In this document: piece by piece, positions 36,679 through 48,001 of the stretch
Layout of the letters: each line of letters starts with the position of its first letter
How positions within the stretch are numbered: the first letter of the stretch is position 1
NCBI RefSeq assembly: GCF_018128905.1
Contig: NZ_CP063808.1
Span: 4,712,001 to 4,776,000 of the forward strand
Origin: Streptomyces sp. A2-16
Lineage (GTDB): Bacteria > Actinomycetota > Actinomycetes > Streptomycetales > Streptomycetaceae
DNA length: 64,000 nt
Direction: 5' to 3'
Translations under genes and position numbers: made by a program
The notes under the pieces: model-generated
Seen by the model: the letters and a program-made list of their open reading frames with translations, nothing else
Databases searched by the model: none
Told to the model about the DNA's origin: nothing

Positions 36679-37560
36679 ATGCCCGGAACCGACGAGGCGG
36701 TGAAGGCGATAACGGCCGCCGCCGTGGACAGTTTCCGTGACACCCCGGACCCCCGGCTGCGTGAGCTGCTCCAAGGGCTCGTGCGCCATCTGCACGGCTA
36801 CGTCCGTGAGTTGCGCCCCACGATCCAGGAGTGGGAGTACGCGGTGGACTACCTCACCGCCGTCGGGCACACATGTGACCCCACTCGTCAGGAGTTCATC
36901 CTGCTCTCCGACGTGCTGGGTGTCTCCATGCTGGTCGAGACGGTGAACGAGGAGGGCGGCGGCACCGAGAGCACGGTCCTGGGCCCCTTCCACGTCGTGG
37001 AGTCCCCCCAGCGCGAGAGTGGCGACACCATCGATCTCATGGGCACCGGAACACCTTGTGTCGTGTCGCTCCGCGTCACATCGGCGGACGGCCGTCCACT
37101 GGCCGGGGCGAGCGTGGACGTGTGGCAGTGCACCGAGGACGGCTTCTACGATGTGCAACAGCCCGACGTGCAGCCGCCGGGCAACGGACGCGGGCTGTTC
37201 CGGGCCGACGACGAAGGCCGCGTGTGGTTCCGCACGGTCGTGCCCAGCCACTACCCCATTCCGACGGACGGCCCGGTAGGAGTGCTGCTCGACGCCACCG
37301 AGCGGCACCCCTACCGCCCCGCCCACATCCACTTCATCGTCCAGGCCGACGGCCACCGAACGCTGACCACGCACATCTTCGTCGCCGACGGCCCCTACCT
37401 GGACTCGGACGCCGTCTTCGCCGTGAAGGAGAGCCTGGTCGTCGACTTCCCGCAGGTCGACGACGAGGAGAAGGCCCGCACGTACCGGGTCACCGCTCCG
37501 TTCCGCCTGGCCGAGTTCGACATCACCGTCGACCCCGAGACGGACCAGGACACCCGGTGA
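36679..37560 (+). CDS. hydroxyquinol 1,2-dioxygenase (intradiol)
   Basis: 293 residues, full length. The N-terminal dimerisation domain (PDPRLRELLQGLVRHLHGYV) precedes the catalytic beta-sandwich. The Fe(III) ligands are visible as a Tyr in DGFYDVQQP, a Tyr in SHYPIPTDGPVG and two His in YRPAHIHFIVQ. Pairing with maleylacetate reductase favours hydroxyquinol (1,2,4-trihydroxybenzene) over catechol, giving maleylacetate. The second of two adjacent ATGs is used, in frame with the whole protein, with GGAGGT just upstream. Confidence 0.88.
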   Translation: MPGTDEAVKAITAAAVDSFRDTPDPRLRELLQGLVRHLHGYVRELRPTIQEWEYAVDYLTAVGHTCDPTRQEFILLSDVLGVSMLVETVNEEGGGTESTVLGPFHVVESPQRESGDTIDLMGTGTPCVVSLRVTSADGRPLAGASVDVWQCTEDGFYDVQQPDVQPPGNGRGLFRADDEGRVWFRTVVPSHYPIPTDGPVGVLLDATERHPYRPAHIHFIVQADGHRTLTTHIFVADGPYLDSDAVFAVKESLVVDFPQVDDEEKARTYRVTAPFRLAEFDITVDPETDQDTR

Positions 37561-38645
37561 ACACCCCGCTCGACTTCAGCTACCAGGCGCTCCCGATGCG
37601 CGTGGTCATGGGTACCGGCGCCCTCGACCGGCTCGCCGACGAGATCGACCACGCAGGACTCAAGCGGGTCATGGTGCTGTGCTCGCCCGGACAGCGGAAG
37701 CTCGCCGAGACCGTCGCCGGCCTCCTCGGCCCCCGCGCCGTGGACGTCCACCCCCACGCGCGGATGCACGTGCCCGCCGAGTCGGCGGCCGAGGCGCAAC
37801 GACGCGCGACAGAGGTGAACGCGGACGGCTGCGTCGCCGTCGGCGGCGGCTCGGCGATCGGTCTCGGGAAGATCGTCGCCCTCCGGTACGGCCTGCCGGT
37901 CATCGCTGTCCCGACGACCTACGCCGGGTCCGAGATGACGCCCGTGTGGGGTCTGACGGAGAACGGCGTCAAGCGCACCGGCCGCGACCCACGCGTCCTG
38001 CCGGTCTCCGTGCTGTACGACCCCACGCTCACGGTCGCTCTGCCGACGGACGTCTCGGTGACCAGCGGCATGAACGCGATCGCGCACGCGGTCGAGGCCC
38101 TGTACGCCCCGGACGCCTCCCCGGTCATCGACCTGATGGCCGAGGAAGGTGTGCGAACGCTGGCCGCCGCACTCCCGGACGTCGTCGCCGACGGTACAGA
38201 TCTCGACGCCCGAGCCCGCGCCCAGTACGGCGCCTGGCTGTGCGGCGCCTGCCTCGGGGCCACCACCATGTCCCTGCACCACAAGCTCTGCCACGCCCTC
38301 GGCGGCACCCTCGACCTGCCGCACGCCCCCACCCACACCGTGGTCCTCCCGCACGCCCTCGCCCACAACCAGGTCGCGGCACCCAAGGCGGTGGCAGCGC
38401 TCAGCCGTGCTCTGGCCACCCCGGCCGACCCGGCCTCGTATCTGTGGGACCTCGCCGGCCGGCTCGGCGCCCCGCGGTCGCTGCGGGAACTCGGCATGGC
38501 CGAGAGCGACATCGACCGGATCGTCCAGGTCACGCTGGCCAACCCCTACGCCAACCCCCGAGAGGTGACCGCGGAAGGCCTCGGCGGACTCCTGCACGCC
38601 GCCTGGGCCGGGCGGCCCCCGACGAGCAGCACGCCGACCGCATAG
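37557..38645 (+). CDS. maleylacetate reductase
   Basis: 362 residues from a GTG that overlaps the dioxygenase stop (GTGA). It is an iron-containing alcohol dehydrogenase-type fold with GGGSAIGLGKIVALRYGLP, IAVPTTYAGSEMTPVWG (MAR signature) and SLHHKLCHALGGTLDLPHAP bearing the metal-binding His. It reduces maleylacetate to 3-oxoadipate with NAD(P)H. Downstream CoA activation would need a 3-oxoadipate CoA-transferase, of which only a remnant is seen in this window (22.5 kb). Confidence 0.92.
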   Translation: MNTPLDFSYQALPMRVVMGTGALDRLADEIDHAGLKRVMVLCSPGQRKLAETVAGLLGPRAVDVHPHARMHVPAESAAEAQRRATEVNADGCVAVGGGSAIGLGKIVALRYGLPVIAVPTTYAGSEMTPVWGLTENGVKRTGRDPRVLPVSVLYDPTLTVALPTDVSVTSGMNAIAHAVEALYAPDASPVIDLMAEEGVRTLAAALPDVVADGTDLDARARAQYGAWLCGACLGATTMSLHHKLCHALGGTLDLPHAPTHTVVLPHALAHNQVAAPKAVAALSRALATPADPASYLWDLAGRLGAPRSLRELGMAESDIDRIVQVTLANPYANPREVTAEGLGGLLHAAWAGRPPTSSTPTA

Positions 38646-38741
38646 ATGCGAAGCCGCCGGATCCTGACTCAGCCGGTTCGCAGGACTGGCGGTCTCCACG
38701 GATGACGCGGCCGTGGACTTTGCGCGGGTAGGCGGCATGGA

Positions 38742-39080
38742 CTACATGTCGCGCTGGGCCTCGATTTCGGCGGCCATCGCAGCCATGTCGCGCACGTGTG
38801 TGAAGTACCTGGTCGCGTACTCGTCGTGGATCGCCGGAAGGACGCGCTCGAACACGGTCATCAGCCGCGTCAGGCCCGCACAGCGCTGCTCGTTGAGCGG
38901 GCCTTCGACGACGCCGAGGGCGTAGCCGTAGGCGTCGGCGTCGAGCATCACCATGTCCTGGCTCTCGATGTCGAGGCCGCGAAAGCCGGGTGGGAAGGGC
39001 AGGGCCATGTGCTCGGCCATCCTCTGCGTGAGGGCGTCGACCTTCGCTTCGGACATGCGGAGATCTTGCCAGGAACTCAC
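38742..39080 (-). CDS. small conserved protein of unknown function
   Basis: 112 residues from GTG, or 104 from the ATG at 39056; neither has a clear ribosome-binding site. The sequence is acidic and mostly helical with FPPGFRGLDIESQDMVMLDA and RLMTVFERVLPAIHDEYATR. Coding-like codon use and a compact fold pattern suggest a real gene, but I recognise no family. It follows the sulfur-island operon's terminal fragment by 12 bp. Confidence 0.55.
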   Translation of the reverse strand: MSSWQDLRMSEAKVDALTQRMAEHMALPFPPGFRGLDIESQDMVMLDADAYGYALGVVEGPLNEQRCAGLTRLMTVFERVLPAIHDEYATRYFTHVRDMAAMAAEIEAQRDM

Positions 39081-39092
39081 CGACGTCGAGGT

Positions 39093-39302
39093 TCAGTTCG
39101 CGGACCCCGACCCGGCGAAGCAACGCGGAGCGAGGTCGAGGTCGGGATCGCGCGCTGGGGCGGCGCCATGGGGGTCGACCGTGTAGTGGGCTGTGGCGGT
39201 GAGCACCTCGTACGCGCCCGTGTCGGCGAAGCGGTGGCCCTCGGCGAACGGCTCGCGGGTGTGCACCTCCAACTGCACGGCCGGTTCCGGAAAGGGAGTC
39301 AT
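39093..39302 (-). pseudogene. truncated N-terminal fragment of an alpha/beta-hydrolase-domain protein
   Basis: 69 codons, starting inside the stop of the LLM gene upstream (4-bp overlap). FADTGAYEVLTATAHYTVDP and DLDLAPR match the start of large (about 450-residue) actinobacterial alpha/beta-hydrolase-domain proteins (YE-L-G-xHY-VDP...D-DLAPR). A TGA then ends the frame and no further homology follows. It is still positioned as the last gene of the ABC/LLM operon. Confidence 0.5.
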
Positions 39303-40360
39303 CGGACCGCTGCCTCCTGCGGCGACGGGGAGGCGGGACGCCAGCCCAACTCCGGTGCGATCAGGTGTCGCACGTCGTGCAGGATCTGTTCGTACTCCTC
39401 CCGGCGGAACTCGTACGGCAGTTCCAGGCGCAGCTCCGACACCTGTGAGAGCACGGGGTCGGCGGCCAGTTGTTCGAGGATCTGCTCGGCGGTGCCGACC
39501 ACGTCCGGGGCGAACAGGATCCGTTTCGGGCCCAGTGCCGCCAGGGTCTGCGGCTTGAGGGTGCGCTCGTGCCGACCGGCCGCGTAGTCCCGGTAGCGGG
39601 CCCGGGTGGCTGCGTCGGCGCTGTCGAACGGCACGATCACCCGTCCCAGCGCCACCCGCGCCGCCGACCGGTCGTTGCCCAGGCTGCTCCGGTACTCGGA
39701 GAGCAGGTTCAGCTGGGCGGTGGTGAAATCGTCGGTGTCCTCGCTGGAGACGATGTTGCCGGACAACAGGTTGAGACCGTTCTCGGCGGCCCAGCGGACC
39801 GACCGCAGGCTGCCTCCGCCGTACCAGATCCGCTGCACCAGACCGGGATTGTGCGGCTGCAGCCGGGGCCGCTGGATGTTGCCGGGGGAGTGGATCACTG
39901 TGTCCGGGCCGCCCAGGTAGTCGCCGCGCAGGTTGTCGACGAGGCGGGCGATCCTGCCGTACGACAGGTCGAAGCCGCGCCAGTCGCCGTCGTACACGAG
40001 GTCGCCCAGCAGTTCGGCGTGCGGCATTCCGGTGCTGAAGCCGATCTGGAGGCGCCCTTTGGACAGTACGTCGGCCAGCGCCAGGTCCTCGGCGAGGCGA
40101 AAGGGGCTCTCGTAGCCGATCGGGATGACCGCCGTGCCCAGTTCGATGCGCTCGGTGCGCTGACCGGCCGCAGCGAGGAACACGGCGGCCGAGCCGACGC
40201 CGTGTTCGAGGTGGCGCTGTCGGATCCAGGCGCCGTCGAAGCCCAACCGTTCGCCGTACTCGAAGAGTTGGAGCGTCTCCTCCAGGCCGGTGTACGGGTC
40301 GTCGTCGGAGAAGTTGCCCGGGGTGAGCAGAGCCAGTGAGGTGATGGTGGGAGTGCTCAT
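39299..40360 (-). CDS. LLM-class flavin-dependent monooxygenase
   Basis: 353 residues of the bacterial luciferase-like TIM barrel: ERLGFDGAWIRQRHLEHG near the N-terminus, ERIELGTAVIPIGYESPFRL, and LSKGRLQIGFSTGMPHAELL. It uses reduced FMN and oxygen to cleave or oxidise an organic substrate, in sulfur clusters often a C-S bond. It is the fifth gene of an operon led by a cysteine leader peptide, 13 bp after the ABC ATPase gene, so it presumably acts on what the transporter imports. Confidence 0.85.
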   Translation of the reverse strand: MSTPTITSLALLTPGNFSDDDPYTGLEETLQLFEYGERLGFDGAWIRQRHLEHGVGSAAVFLAAAGQRTERIELGTAVIPIGYESPFRLAEDLALADVLSKGRLQIGFSTGMPHAELLGDLVYDGDWRGFDLSYGRIARLVDNLRGDYLGGPDTVIHSPGNIQRPRLQPHNPGLVQRIWYGGGSLRSVRWAAENGLNLLSGNIVSSEDTDDFTTAQLNLLSEYRSSLGNDRSAARVALGRVIVPFDSADAATRARYRDYAAGRHERTLKPQTLAALGPKRILFAPDVVGTAEQILEQLAADPVLSQVSELRLELPYEFRREEYEQILHDVRHLIAPELGWRPASPSPQEAAVR

Positions 40361-40373
40361 GTGTTGCCGGTCC

Positions 40374-42040
<1,667 letters not shown>

Positions 42041-42044
<4 letters not shown>

Positions 42045-42964
42045 CGCTGCCGGGACCATTCGCCGTCCAGCGCCCGGGCGATGCGGTTGGTGGACAGCAC
42101 GGTCGCGGCGATCGCCAGACCGGGCAGCGCGGTCAACCACCAGGCATTGGCGAGGTAGTTGCGGCCGTCGGAGATCAACGTGCCCCATTCCGGGGCCGGC
42201 GGGGGAGCGCCGTAGCCGAGGAAGCTCAGTGCCGACACGGCCAGGATGGAGGAACCGAAGTCGAGGGTCGCCAGGACGATCACCGGGCCCGCGGCATTGG
42301 GCAGCACGTGTCGGCCGAGCACCGAGTACCAGCGGGCCCCGCTCGCGCGGGACGCCTCGACGAACACCGCCTGCCGCACCCGCAGGACCTCGGCGCGTGC
42401 CACCCGGGCGAAGGACGCGACACTGGCGATGCCGACCGCGACCGCCACCTTCACCGTGCCGTACCCGAGCGCGGTGACGAGGGCCAGCGACAGGAACAGC
42501 GCGGGGATGGACAGCAGTACGTCGACGAAGCGCATCAGCACGTCGTCCACCCAGCGGCCCACGAACCCGGCGACCACGCCGAGCAGACCGCCGACCACGA
42601 ACGCGACCAGCACCGCGATCAGCGTGGCTTTGAGGGAGAGCTGGGCGCCGTGCACCACACGGGAGAACACATCGCGCCCCAGCTCGTCCGTGCCGAACCA
42701 GTGCGCGCCGCTCGGGCCGCGGAAGTTCTGCGACGGCACGCCCTTCAGCGGATCCTGCGAGGTGAGCAGACCGGGCCAGAACGAAGCCAGCACCACGAAC
42801 ACGAGGACGGCGACCGACAGCAGCAGGCCGGGGCGGCGCAGCAGGAAACGCAGCGTCCGTCGTGCGTCGGCGCGGTGGCCTGCTGGGCTTTCGGTCCCGG
42901 GGTCGAGCGGTCGGGCGAGGCCGAGAGCCGCCTCGGCCGCGTCGTCGACAAGGCTCTGGCTCAT
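42041..42964 (-). CDS. ABC transporter permease (DppC/OppC type)
   Basis: 307 residues with six spans. OppC N-terminal and BPD_transp_1 signatures: HWFGTDELGRDVFSRVVHGA after span 1 and the EAA loop VEASRASGARWYSVLGRHVL. It overlaps both the DppB-type permease and the ATPase gene by 4 bp. It forms the membrane channel with its partner. Confidence 0.92.
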
Positions 42965-43920
42965 GCGAAGCTCGCCCTTCTGTCCGAGGCCACCACGATC
43001 CGCGGGTCGAGGAGTGGATAGACCAGGTCGATGACCAGGTTCGTCGTCACGAAGATCAGCGCTCCGAAGGCCACCACCCCCTGGACCACCGGGATGTCCT
43101 GAGCGGTGACCGCCGCCGCGGTGACGCGGCCGAGGCCGTCACGCGAGAACACCGTCTCGACGACCACCGAGCCGGCGATCAGCTGTCCCACCAGCAGGCC
43201 GACGACCGTCAGCGCCGGCAGGGACGCGTTGCGCAGCGCGTGCCGCACATGGACCCGCCACCGCCCTGCGCCCTTGGCCCGCGCGGTCTCCACGTAGGCC
43301 TGGTCCAGGGCGGTGAGCAGGCTCTTGGCGAGCACCTGGGCGACCTGCGCGCCGGTCGGGACAGCCAGCGTCAGCGCCGGCAGGACCAGGCCGCGGGGCC
43401 CGTCGCTGCCGAACGCCGGGAACCAGTGCAGTCGGAAGGAGAGCGCCTCGACGAGCAGCAGCCCCACCCAGAACGTCGGGACCGACACCCCGAGCGGGGG
43501 CAGCGACAGCAACACCTGCCGCAGCCACCGCTGCGAGGTGTACGTGGCCACGATCGCGAGACCGCCGCCGAGAAACACCGCCAACAGCATTGCGGCACCG
43601 GTCAGTTGCAGCGTCTGCGGCAGCGCGTCAGCCAGAGTGGAGGTCACCGGGCGGCCCGTGGACACCGCGTCGCCGAAGTCCCCGCGCACCGCCCGTCCCA
43701 GATGGTCGGCGTACTGCACGAGCACGGGCTTGTCGAAGCCGTACTCGTGCCGCAGCGCGGCGAGCCGGGCCGGATCGACCTCACCCGAATCCATGCCGGC
43801 ACCGGCCATCGCGGTGACCGGGTCACCGGGCAGCCAGTTCAGTACCAGGAACGACACCGTGTACGCCGCCCACAGCACCCCGGCCGCCTGCGCCAGTCGC
43901 TTGATCACATAGCGGCGCAC
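42961..43920 (-). CDS. ABC transporter permease (DppB/OppB type)
   Basis: 319 residues. KRLAQAAGVLWAAYTVSFLV and LNWLPGDPV at the N-terminus are typical of DppB. The EAA loop is VETARAKGAGRWRVHVRHAL. It starts 3 bp after the stop of the binding-protein gene and overlaps the DppC-type gene by 4 bp. Confidence 0.92.
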   Translation of the reverse strand: MRRYVIKRLAQAAGVLWAAYTVSFLVLNWLPGDPVTAMAGAGMDSGEVDPARLAALRHEYGFDKPVLVQYADHLGRAVRGDFGDAVSTGRPVTSTLADALPQTLQLTGAAMLLAVFLGGGLAIVATYTSQRWLRQVLLSLPPLGVSVPTFWVGLLLVEALSFRLHWFPAFGSDGPRGLVLPALTLAVPTGAQVAQVLAKSLLTALDQAYVETARAKGAGRWRVHVRHALRNASLPALTVVGLLVGQLIAGSVVVETVFSRDGLGRVTAAAVTAQDIPVVQGVVAFGALIFVTTNLVIDLVYPLLDPRIVVASDRRASFA

Positions 43921-43923
43921 GCG

Positions 43924-45543
43924 CTAGCCGATCCAGGTGTCGTGCAGCTGGATGCGGCTGCCCGAGTCGAAGTCGAGGCTGTGCACCTTCTTCGACACGG
44001 CCAGCTGGGTCTGGAGCTCCACCACCGGCACGTTGTACGCGTTCTGCACGATGAGCTTCTGCGCCTCTTCCACCAGCTGCTTGCGCTTCGCGGTCTCCGT
44101 GGTCGCGGCCTGCTCGGACAGTGCCGTGTCCAGCGAACCGGCCGGAAGCTTGTAGGAGTTGTTCAGCTGGGTGGAGAAGGAGGTGCGCAGGATGTCTGGA
44201 TCGGCGCGGGTGGTGTTCCCCCAGACCACCTCGAAGTCACTCGACTGGACCGTGGTGGCGAACTCGCTGACCTGGCGCTGCTGGAGCACCACGTCGATCC
44301 CGACCGCCTTCAGTTGCTGCTGGACCAGCTCCAGAGCGGGCTGGTTGGTGGCCGCGTTGGGGAACCAGGTGATGGTCAGGCGGAGCTTCTTGCCGTCCTT
44401 GACGCGGATCCCGTCGCTGCCCTCCTTCCAACCGGCCCCCTCGAGAAGGGACTTGGCCTTGGCCGAGTCGAAGGAGAGGTCCGTGGAGAGGTCGGTGTAG
44501 TCGGGTGTGGTGTGTGCCAGGACGCTGGTCGCCGGCTGGGTGCCGGTCGGGAACACGGTGTCGGCGATCTGCTTCCGGTCGATGGCGGCCAGGATCGCCT
44601 GGCGCACCTTGGTGTCCTTGAGGAGGGGCCGGGAGTTGTTCAGCCCCAGGCCGAACACCACACCGGGGTTGGCCCGGCGCAGGAGGGTGACCTGACCGCC
44701 CTTGAGGGCCGCCTCGTTGGCCCTGCCGACGCTGCTGATCGCGTCCACCTGCCCGGACTGGAGACTGCCGGCCCTCACCCCCGCCTCGGGCACGACCTTG
44801 AACACCACCTTGTCGAGATAGGCCTCGCCCTTCTTGGACCACAGCGAGGAGCCCCAGTCGTAGCCGGTGCGTTTGGCCAGAGTGATCGACTGGTTCTGCA
44901 CGTACTGCTTCAGCACGAACGGCCCGGATCCGACCACGCCCTCGGTGCACTTCTGCTGCGGGGTCTTCTTCACGCTCGCCGACGACTCGATGCCCAGCGT
45001 GTGGGTCGAAGTCGCCTGCAGGAACTGGGCGTTGGGCTGCTTGAAGGTCACCTTGACGGTGAGCGGGTCCACGACGGAGGTGCTCTTGACGCCGCTGAGG
45101 TACCCCTGGGCGAGGGTTCCGAGGGCGCCGAGCTTCGGCACCGCGTCGAAGTTGTCCTTGACCACCTGCGCGGTCAGCTCGGAGCCGTCGCTGAAGGTGA
45201 CACCCGAGCGCAGGTGGAACGTGAACGTGGTGGCGTCGGAGTTGACGTCCCAGCTCTTGGCCAGCCACGGCACGATCTTGCCGGTCTCGGGGTCCTGGTC
45301 GGTCAGGGAGTCCACGGTCTGGCGTACCGAGTAGATGCTCTCGTTGCTGCCGACCTGCTGCGGATCCACGCAGCCGGAGTCGGAACCCACCGCGAAGGTC
45401 AGGGTGCCGCCGGACTTCGGCGCGCCGCTGCCGGCGCCGGAGCCGTCGCTGCTCGAACCGCAGGCGGTCAGCAGCACACCGGTGGTGGTCAGGGCGGTCA
45501 GCGCCGCCCATCGGGAGGATCGGAAATCCGGAATTGCTCTCAC
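43924..45543 (-). CDS. ABC transporter substrate-binding lipoprotein (SBP_bac_5 family)
   Basis: 539 residues. The lipobox LLTACGSSSD places the lipidated residue at Cys28. Family-5 landmarks include TFTFHLRSGVTFSDGSELTA, VGSGPFVLKQY and LNNSRPLLKDTKVRQAILAA. This family binds peptides, nickel or glutathione-like compounds. The cysteine leader peptide 235 nt upstream and the LLM enzyme in the same operon suggest an organosulfur ligand (inference). Confidence 0.9.
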   Translation of the reverse strand: MRAIPDFRSSRWAALTALTTTGVLLTACGSSSDGSGAGSGAPKSGGTLTFAVGSDSGCVDPQQVGSNESIYSVRQTVDSLTDQDPETGKIVPWLAKSWDVNSDATTFTFHLRSGVTFSDGSELTAQVVKDNFDAVPKLGALGTLAQGYLSGVKSTSVVDPLTVKVTFKQPNAQFLQATSTHTLGIESSASVKKTPQQKCTEGVVGSGPFVLKQYVQNQSITLAKRTGYDWGSSLWSKKGEAYLDKVVFKVVPEAGVRAGSLQSGQVDAISSVGRANEAALKGGQVTLLRRANPGVVFGLGLNNSRPLLKDTKVRQAILAAIDRKQIADTVFPTGTQPATSVLAHTTPDYTDLSTDLSFDSAKAKSLLEGAGWKEGSDGIRVKDGKKLRLTITWFPNAATNQPALELVQQQLKAVGIDVVLQQRQVSEFATTVQSSDFEVVWGNTTRADPDILRTSFSTQLNNSYKLPAGSLDTALSEQAATTETAKRKQLVEEAQKLIVQNAYNVPVVELQTQLAVSKKVHSLDFDSGSRIQLHDTWIG

Positions 45544-45778
45544 GGAGGGGTACTCCTACTCGTGTCACCGGGCACAGGTGCCGCGGGAGGCACAGGCGTG
45601 CGTGGGCGTACGGCCCCGCTCGGCGTGCTGCCGGTGGCGGGGTGGCGCAGTGCATACAGGGATCAGGGGAAACGGGGCCGCGGAGGCAGAGGGCGGGATC
45701 AGGCGGGGACGGGTACGGCGACGACCGGTGCCGGACGTCCACCGGCCGTGGGCAGGCCTGTCAGGCCCGCCAGGTGCG

Positions 45779-45895
45779 TCAGGCCTGACAGAGGCTGCTG
45801 TTCGAACGCTTCAGGTCGATGTGGCGCCGGCGCGAGAGCCGGGAGAACACCACGGCGACGGCGAAGGCACTGAGGTCATCACAACGAAGACGCAT
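45779..45895 (-). CDS. cysteine leader peptide 1 (upstream of the dipeptide-type ABC/LLM operon)
   Basis: 38 codons from an ATG preceded by GAAGGA; the C-terminal part is RRRHIDLKRSNSSLCQA. The same D-x2-R-x5-C spacing occurs in four other short ORFs in this window. Peptides of this kind are known upstream of actinobacterial sulfur genes and are thought to report on charged tRNA-Cys. The stop is 235 nt before the binding-protein start. The 285 bp upstream of the peptide to 46180 contain no other gene. Confidence 0.8.
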   Translation of the reverse strand: MRLRCDDLSAFAVAVVFSRLSRRRHIDLKRSNSSLCQA

Positions 45896-46180
45896 GCCGA
45901 TCCTTCCCGTCTCCGGCCCCGCTCGGGGGCCACGCGCTTGCGGTGATCGTCGGTGATCCCGCCGGGCTTTCACCTGGAGCACCCCACCGCGCGGGAGGGT
46001 TGCCGGTCAGCAAGCCAGGGCTTGACGCTGACACTCAATGCCGTTCGTGATCGTACGGAGCGGACTTGTGGTACGTCAATGCCGCAAGAGGGACGCCCCG
46101 TTGGAGAGAGCCGGTCTGCCATCTCCCCGTTCTGCCGGGGGCGACCCTCGCCCTTGCGGAGGCTCTCGCCGTGCTCGCGC

Positions 46181-46999
46181 TCACAGCCGCTCGCGGGGGA
46201 TCTTCTGGCCCGCCTCGATCGCCACCGGCAGCCGGTTCTCGGCCGGGGGCAGCGGGCAGGTGGCCAGGTCGGTGTAGGCGCACGGCAGGTTCGCGGCGCG
46301 GTTGAAGTCCAGGACTACCGTGCCGTCGGCGGCGGGGGGACCGAGGGCCAGGGACCGGTTGGCGGCGTAGGTGGTGACCCCCGACGTCGCATCGGTGAAC
46401 AGCACCGTCAGACTGCCCGCACCGCGTCCGGGGAACGCGGTCAGGGACAGCTGACGCCCGTCCAGCTCGAACTCCACCCTGCCCGGAGCGTCGTACACGT
46501 GCTCAAGGCCCTCGACCGCGGCACCCACGGTGGTCGGCCGCGGCTCCTCGAAGGGGATGTACCGGCCCGTCACGGCCCAGCGCGGGTCGGGGGCGTAGGC
46601 GGGCGTTCCGGCGAAGGCCGTGCGGAGCGGCGCGTCCGGGTGCCGGGGGCGCAGGATGTCGTTGCCGCCGCGCTTGGCGACCTCGATGACGGCGTCTCCC
46701 CAGACCGCGTGGATGTCGCTGCGCTCGGGAAGAACGCCGAAGCGGTGTTCACCCCGGACCGGCGTTCCGTCGATGACCAGTTCCTCGTCGTCGGCGAGGT
46801 TCACGACGACTCCGTCGGGGCCGGTGTGCCATGTGCCCGGTGCGTCGGGGAAGCGCTGCGGCCGGTCGTCGAGCCAGTGCAGGCCGGTGATCGCCAGGAA
46901 CCCGTGGGGGTCGGCGAGCCGGGCCTCCTGGGCGCGGTGCCAGTCCAGCCAGCTCTCGGTGAAGGCCTGGAGGTCCGTTGTGGTGGCCTCGGTGGTCAT
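46181..46999 (-). CDS. DUF1684 family protein
   Basis: 272 residues from an ATG with GAAGGAGAAACC upstream. The DUF1684 pattern is clear: WLDWHRAQEARLADPHGFLA, ITGLHWLDDRPQRFPDAPG, a mid-protein GRYIPFEEPRPTTV, and the C-terminal LDFNRAANLPCAYTDLATCP. The family is small, cytoplasmic and uncharacterised. It is the last gene of the operon with three LLM enzymes, so a link to organosulfur metabolism is possible (inference). Confidence 0.82.
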   Translation of the reverse strand: MTTEATTTDLQAFTESWLDWHRAQEARLADPHGFLAITGLHWLDDRPQRFPDAPGTWHTGPDGVVVNLADDEELVIDGTPVRGEHRFGVLPERSDIHAVWGDAVIEVAKRGGNDILRPRHPDAPLRTAFAGTPAYAPDPRWAVTGRYIPFEEPRPTTVGAAVEGLEHVYDAPGRVEFELDGRQLSLTAFPGRGAGSLTVLFTDATSGVTTYAANRSLALGPPAADGTVVLDFNRAANLPCAYTDLATCPLPPAENRLPVAIEAGQKIPRERL

Positions 47000-47059
47000 G
47001 GTTTCTCCTTCGAGGGGTGCGTGCGGGGACATGTCGGGCATACGTCCCGACGGGCGTAC

Positions 47060-47992
47060 TCAGCCGGCCAGTTCGCCGAGGAGTGCCCAGGTGCGTCGGC
47101 GATCCGTCTCACCGGCGATCTCGGTGCCCGTGAAGACGACCTCGGTGGCGCCGGCGTCCCGATACCTCCGTGTCTCGGTCTCGACTGTCTTCTCGTCGCC
47201 GATGACGGCCAGGTCGGCGGCCCGTCGGCCGCCGGAGAGTTCGATGACCCGGGCGTAGGACGGGATCTGTTCGTAGAACGCGAGGTTCTCGGTGGCCTGC
47301 GCCCGGACCGCGTCCACGTCGTCGGTGACCACGCCGGGCACCAGAGCCACGATCCGGGGTGCGGGACGGCCGGCGGCCTCGGCCGCTGCGGTCACGGCGG
47401 GAACGATGTGTTCCGCCAGGGCGCGCGGACCTGCCAGGTAGGGCAGGATCCCGTCCGCCAGTTCACCGCTGACCCGCAGTGCCTGTGGCCCCATCGCGGC
47501 GACCAGCAGGGGGATTCCGTTCCCGGCGCCCGGTACGCGCGCCGGGATCGGGGTGGTGGCGGTGAGCAGTTCGCCGTGGAAGTCGGCCGTGCCGGTTTCG
47601 GTCAACTGCCTTAGTGCGGTGAGGAATTCACGCAGGCGGGCGATGGGGCGTTCGAAGGGCATGCCGAAGCCCGTCTCGGTGAGCAGTTTCGTGCCCAGGG
47701 CCAGACCGAGGTGGTAACGGCCGTGGGTCGCCGCCTGGGCCGTCTGGGCCTGGCTGGAGACCAGCAGCGGATGCCGGCCGAAGACGGGGATCGCGGAGGT
47801 GCCCACCTGCAGTCCGGGCACCTCGCGTCCGACGATCGCTGCGAGCTGGGGTGAGTCCGCGCCGAACGTCTGGCCGAACCAGGCCGACCGCAGCCCGGCG
47901 GCCGCGGCTTCCTGGGCCAGTTGCACGCTGGCGTCGACCTGGTTCTGTGCCTCGGATGCGTTGAGTGCTACTCCCACGGTCATGTCAGTCAT
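47060..47992 (-). CDS. LLM-class oxidoreductase (flavin- or F420-dependent)
   Basis: 310 residues: AAAGLRSAWFGQTFGADSPQ, VGTSAIPVFGRHPLLVSSQA, HGRYHLGLALGTK and PLLVAAMGPQALRVSGELAD follow the luciferase-like fold. The sequence is nearer to F420-dependent LLM groups than to NtaA types, but cofactor choice cannot be read with certainty. It lies 9 bp after the NtaA-like gene and 60 bp before the DUF1684 gene. Confidence 0.82.
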   Translation of the reverse strand: MTDMTVGVALNASEAQNQVDASVQLAQEAAAAGLRSAWFGQTFGADSPQLAAIVGREVPGLQVGTSAIPVFGRHPLLVSSQAQTAQAATHGRYHLGLALGTKLLTETGFGMPFERPIARLREFLTALRQLTETGTADFHGELLTATTPIPARVPGAGNGIPLLVAAMGPQALRVSGELADGILPYLAGPRALAEHIVPAVTAAAEAAGRPAPRIVALVPGVVTDDVDAVRAQATENLAFYEQIPSYARVIELSGGRRAADLAVIGDEKTVETETRRYRDAGATEVVFTGTEIAGETDRRRTWALLGELAG

Positions 47993-48001
47993 GGGTGGCT
48001 G

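Noticed and set aside
42862..45873. A 1003-codon plus-strand open frame
   Set aside because: It is exactly antisense to the two permeases and binding protein, which have clear motifs and overlapping starts and stops.
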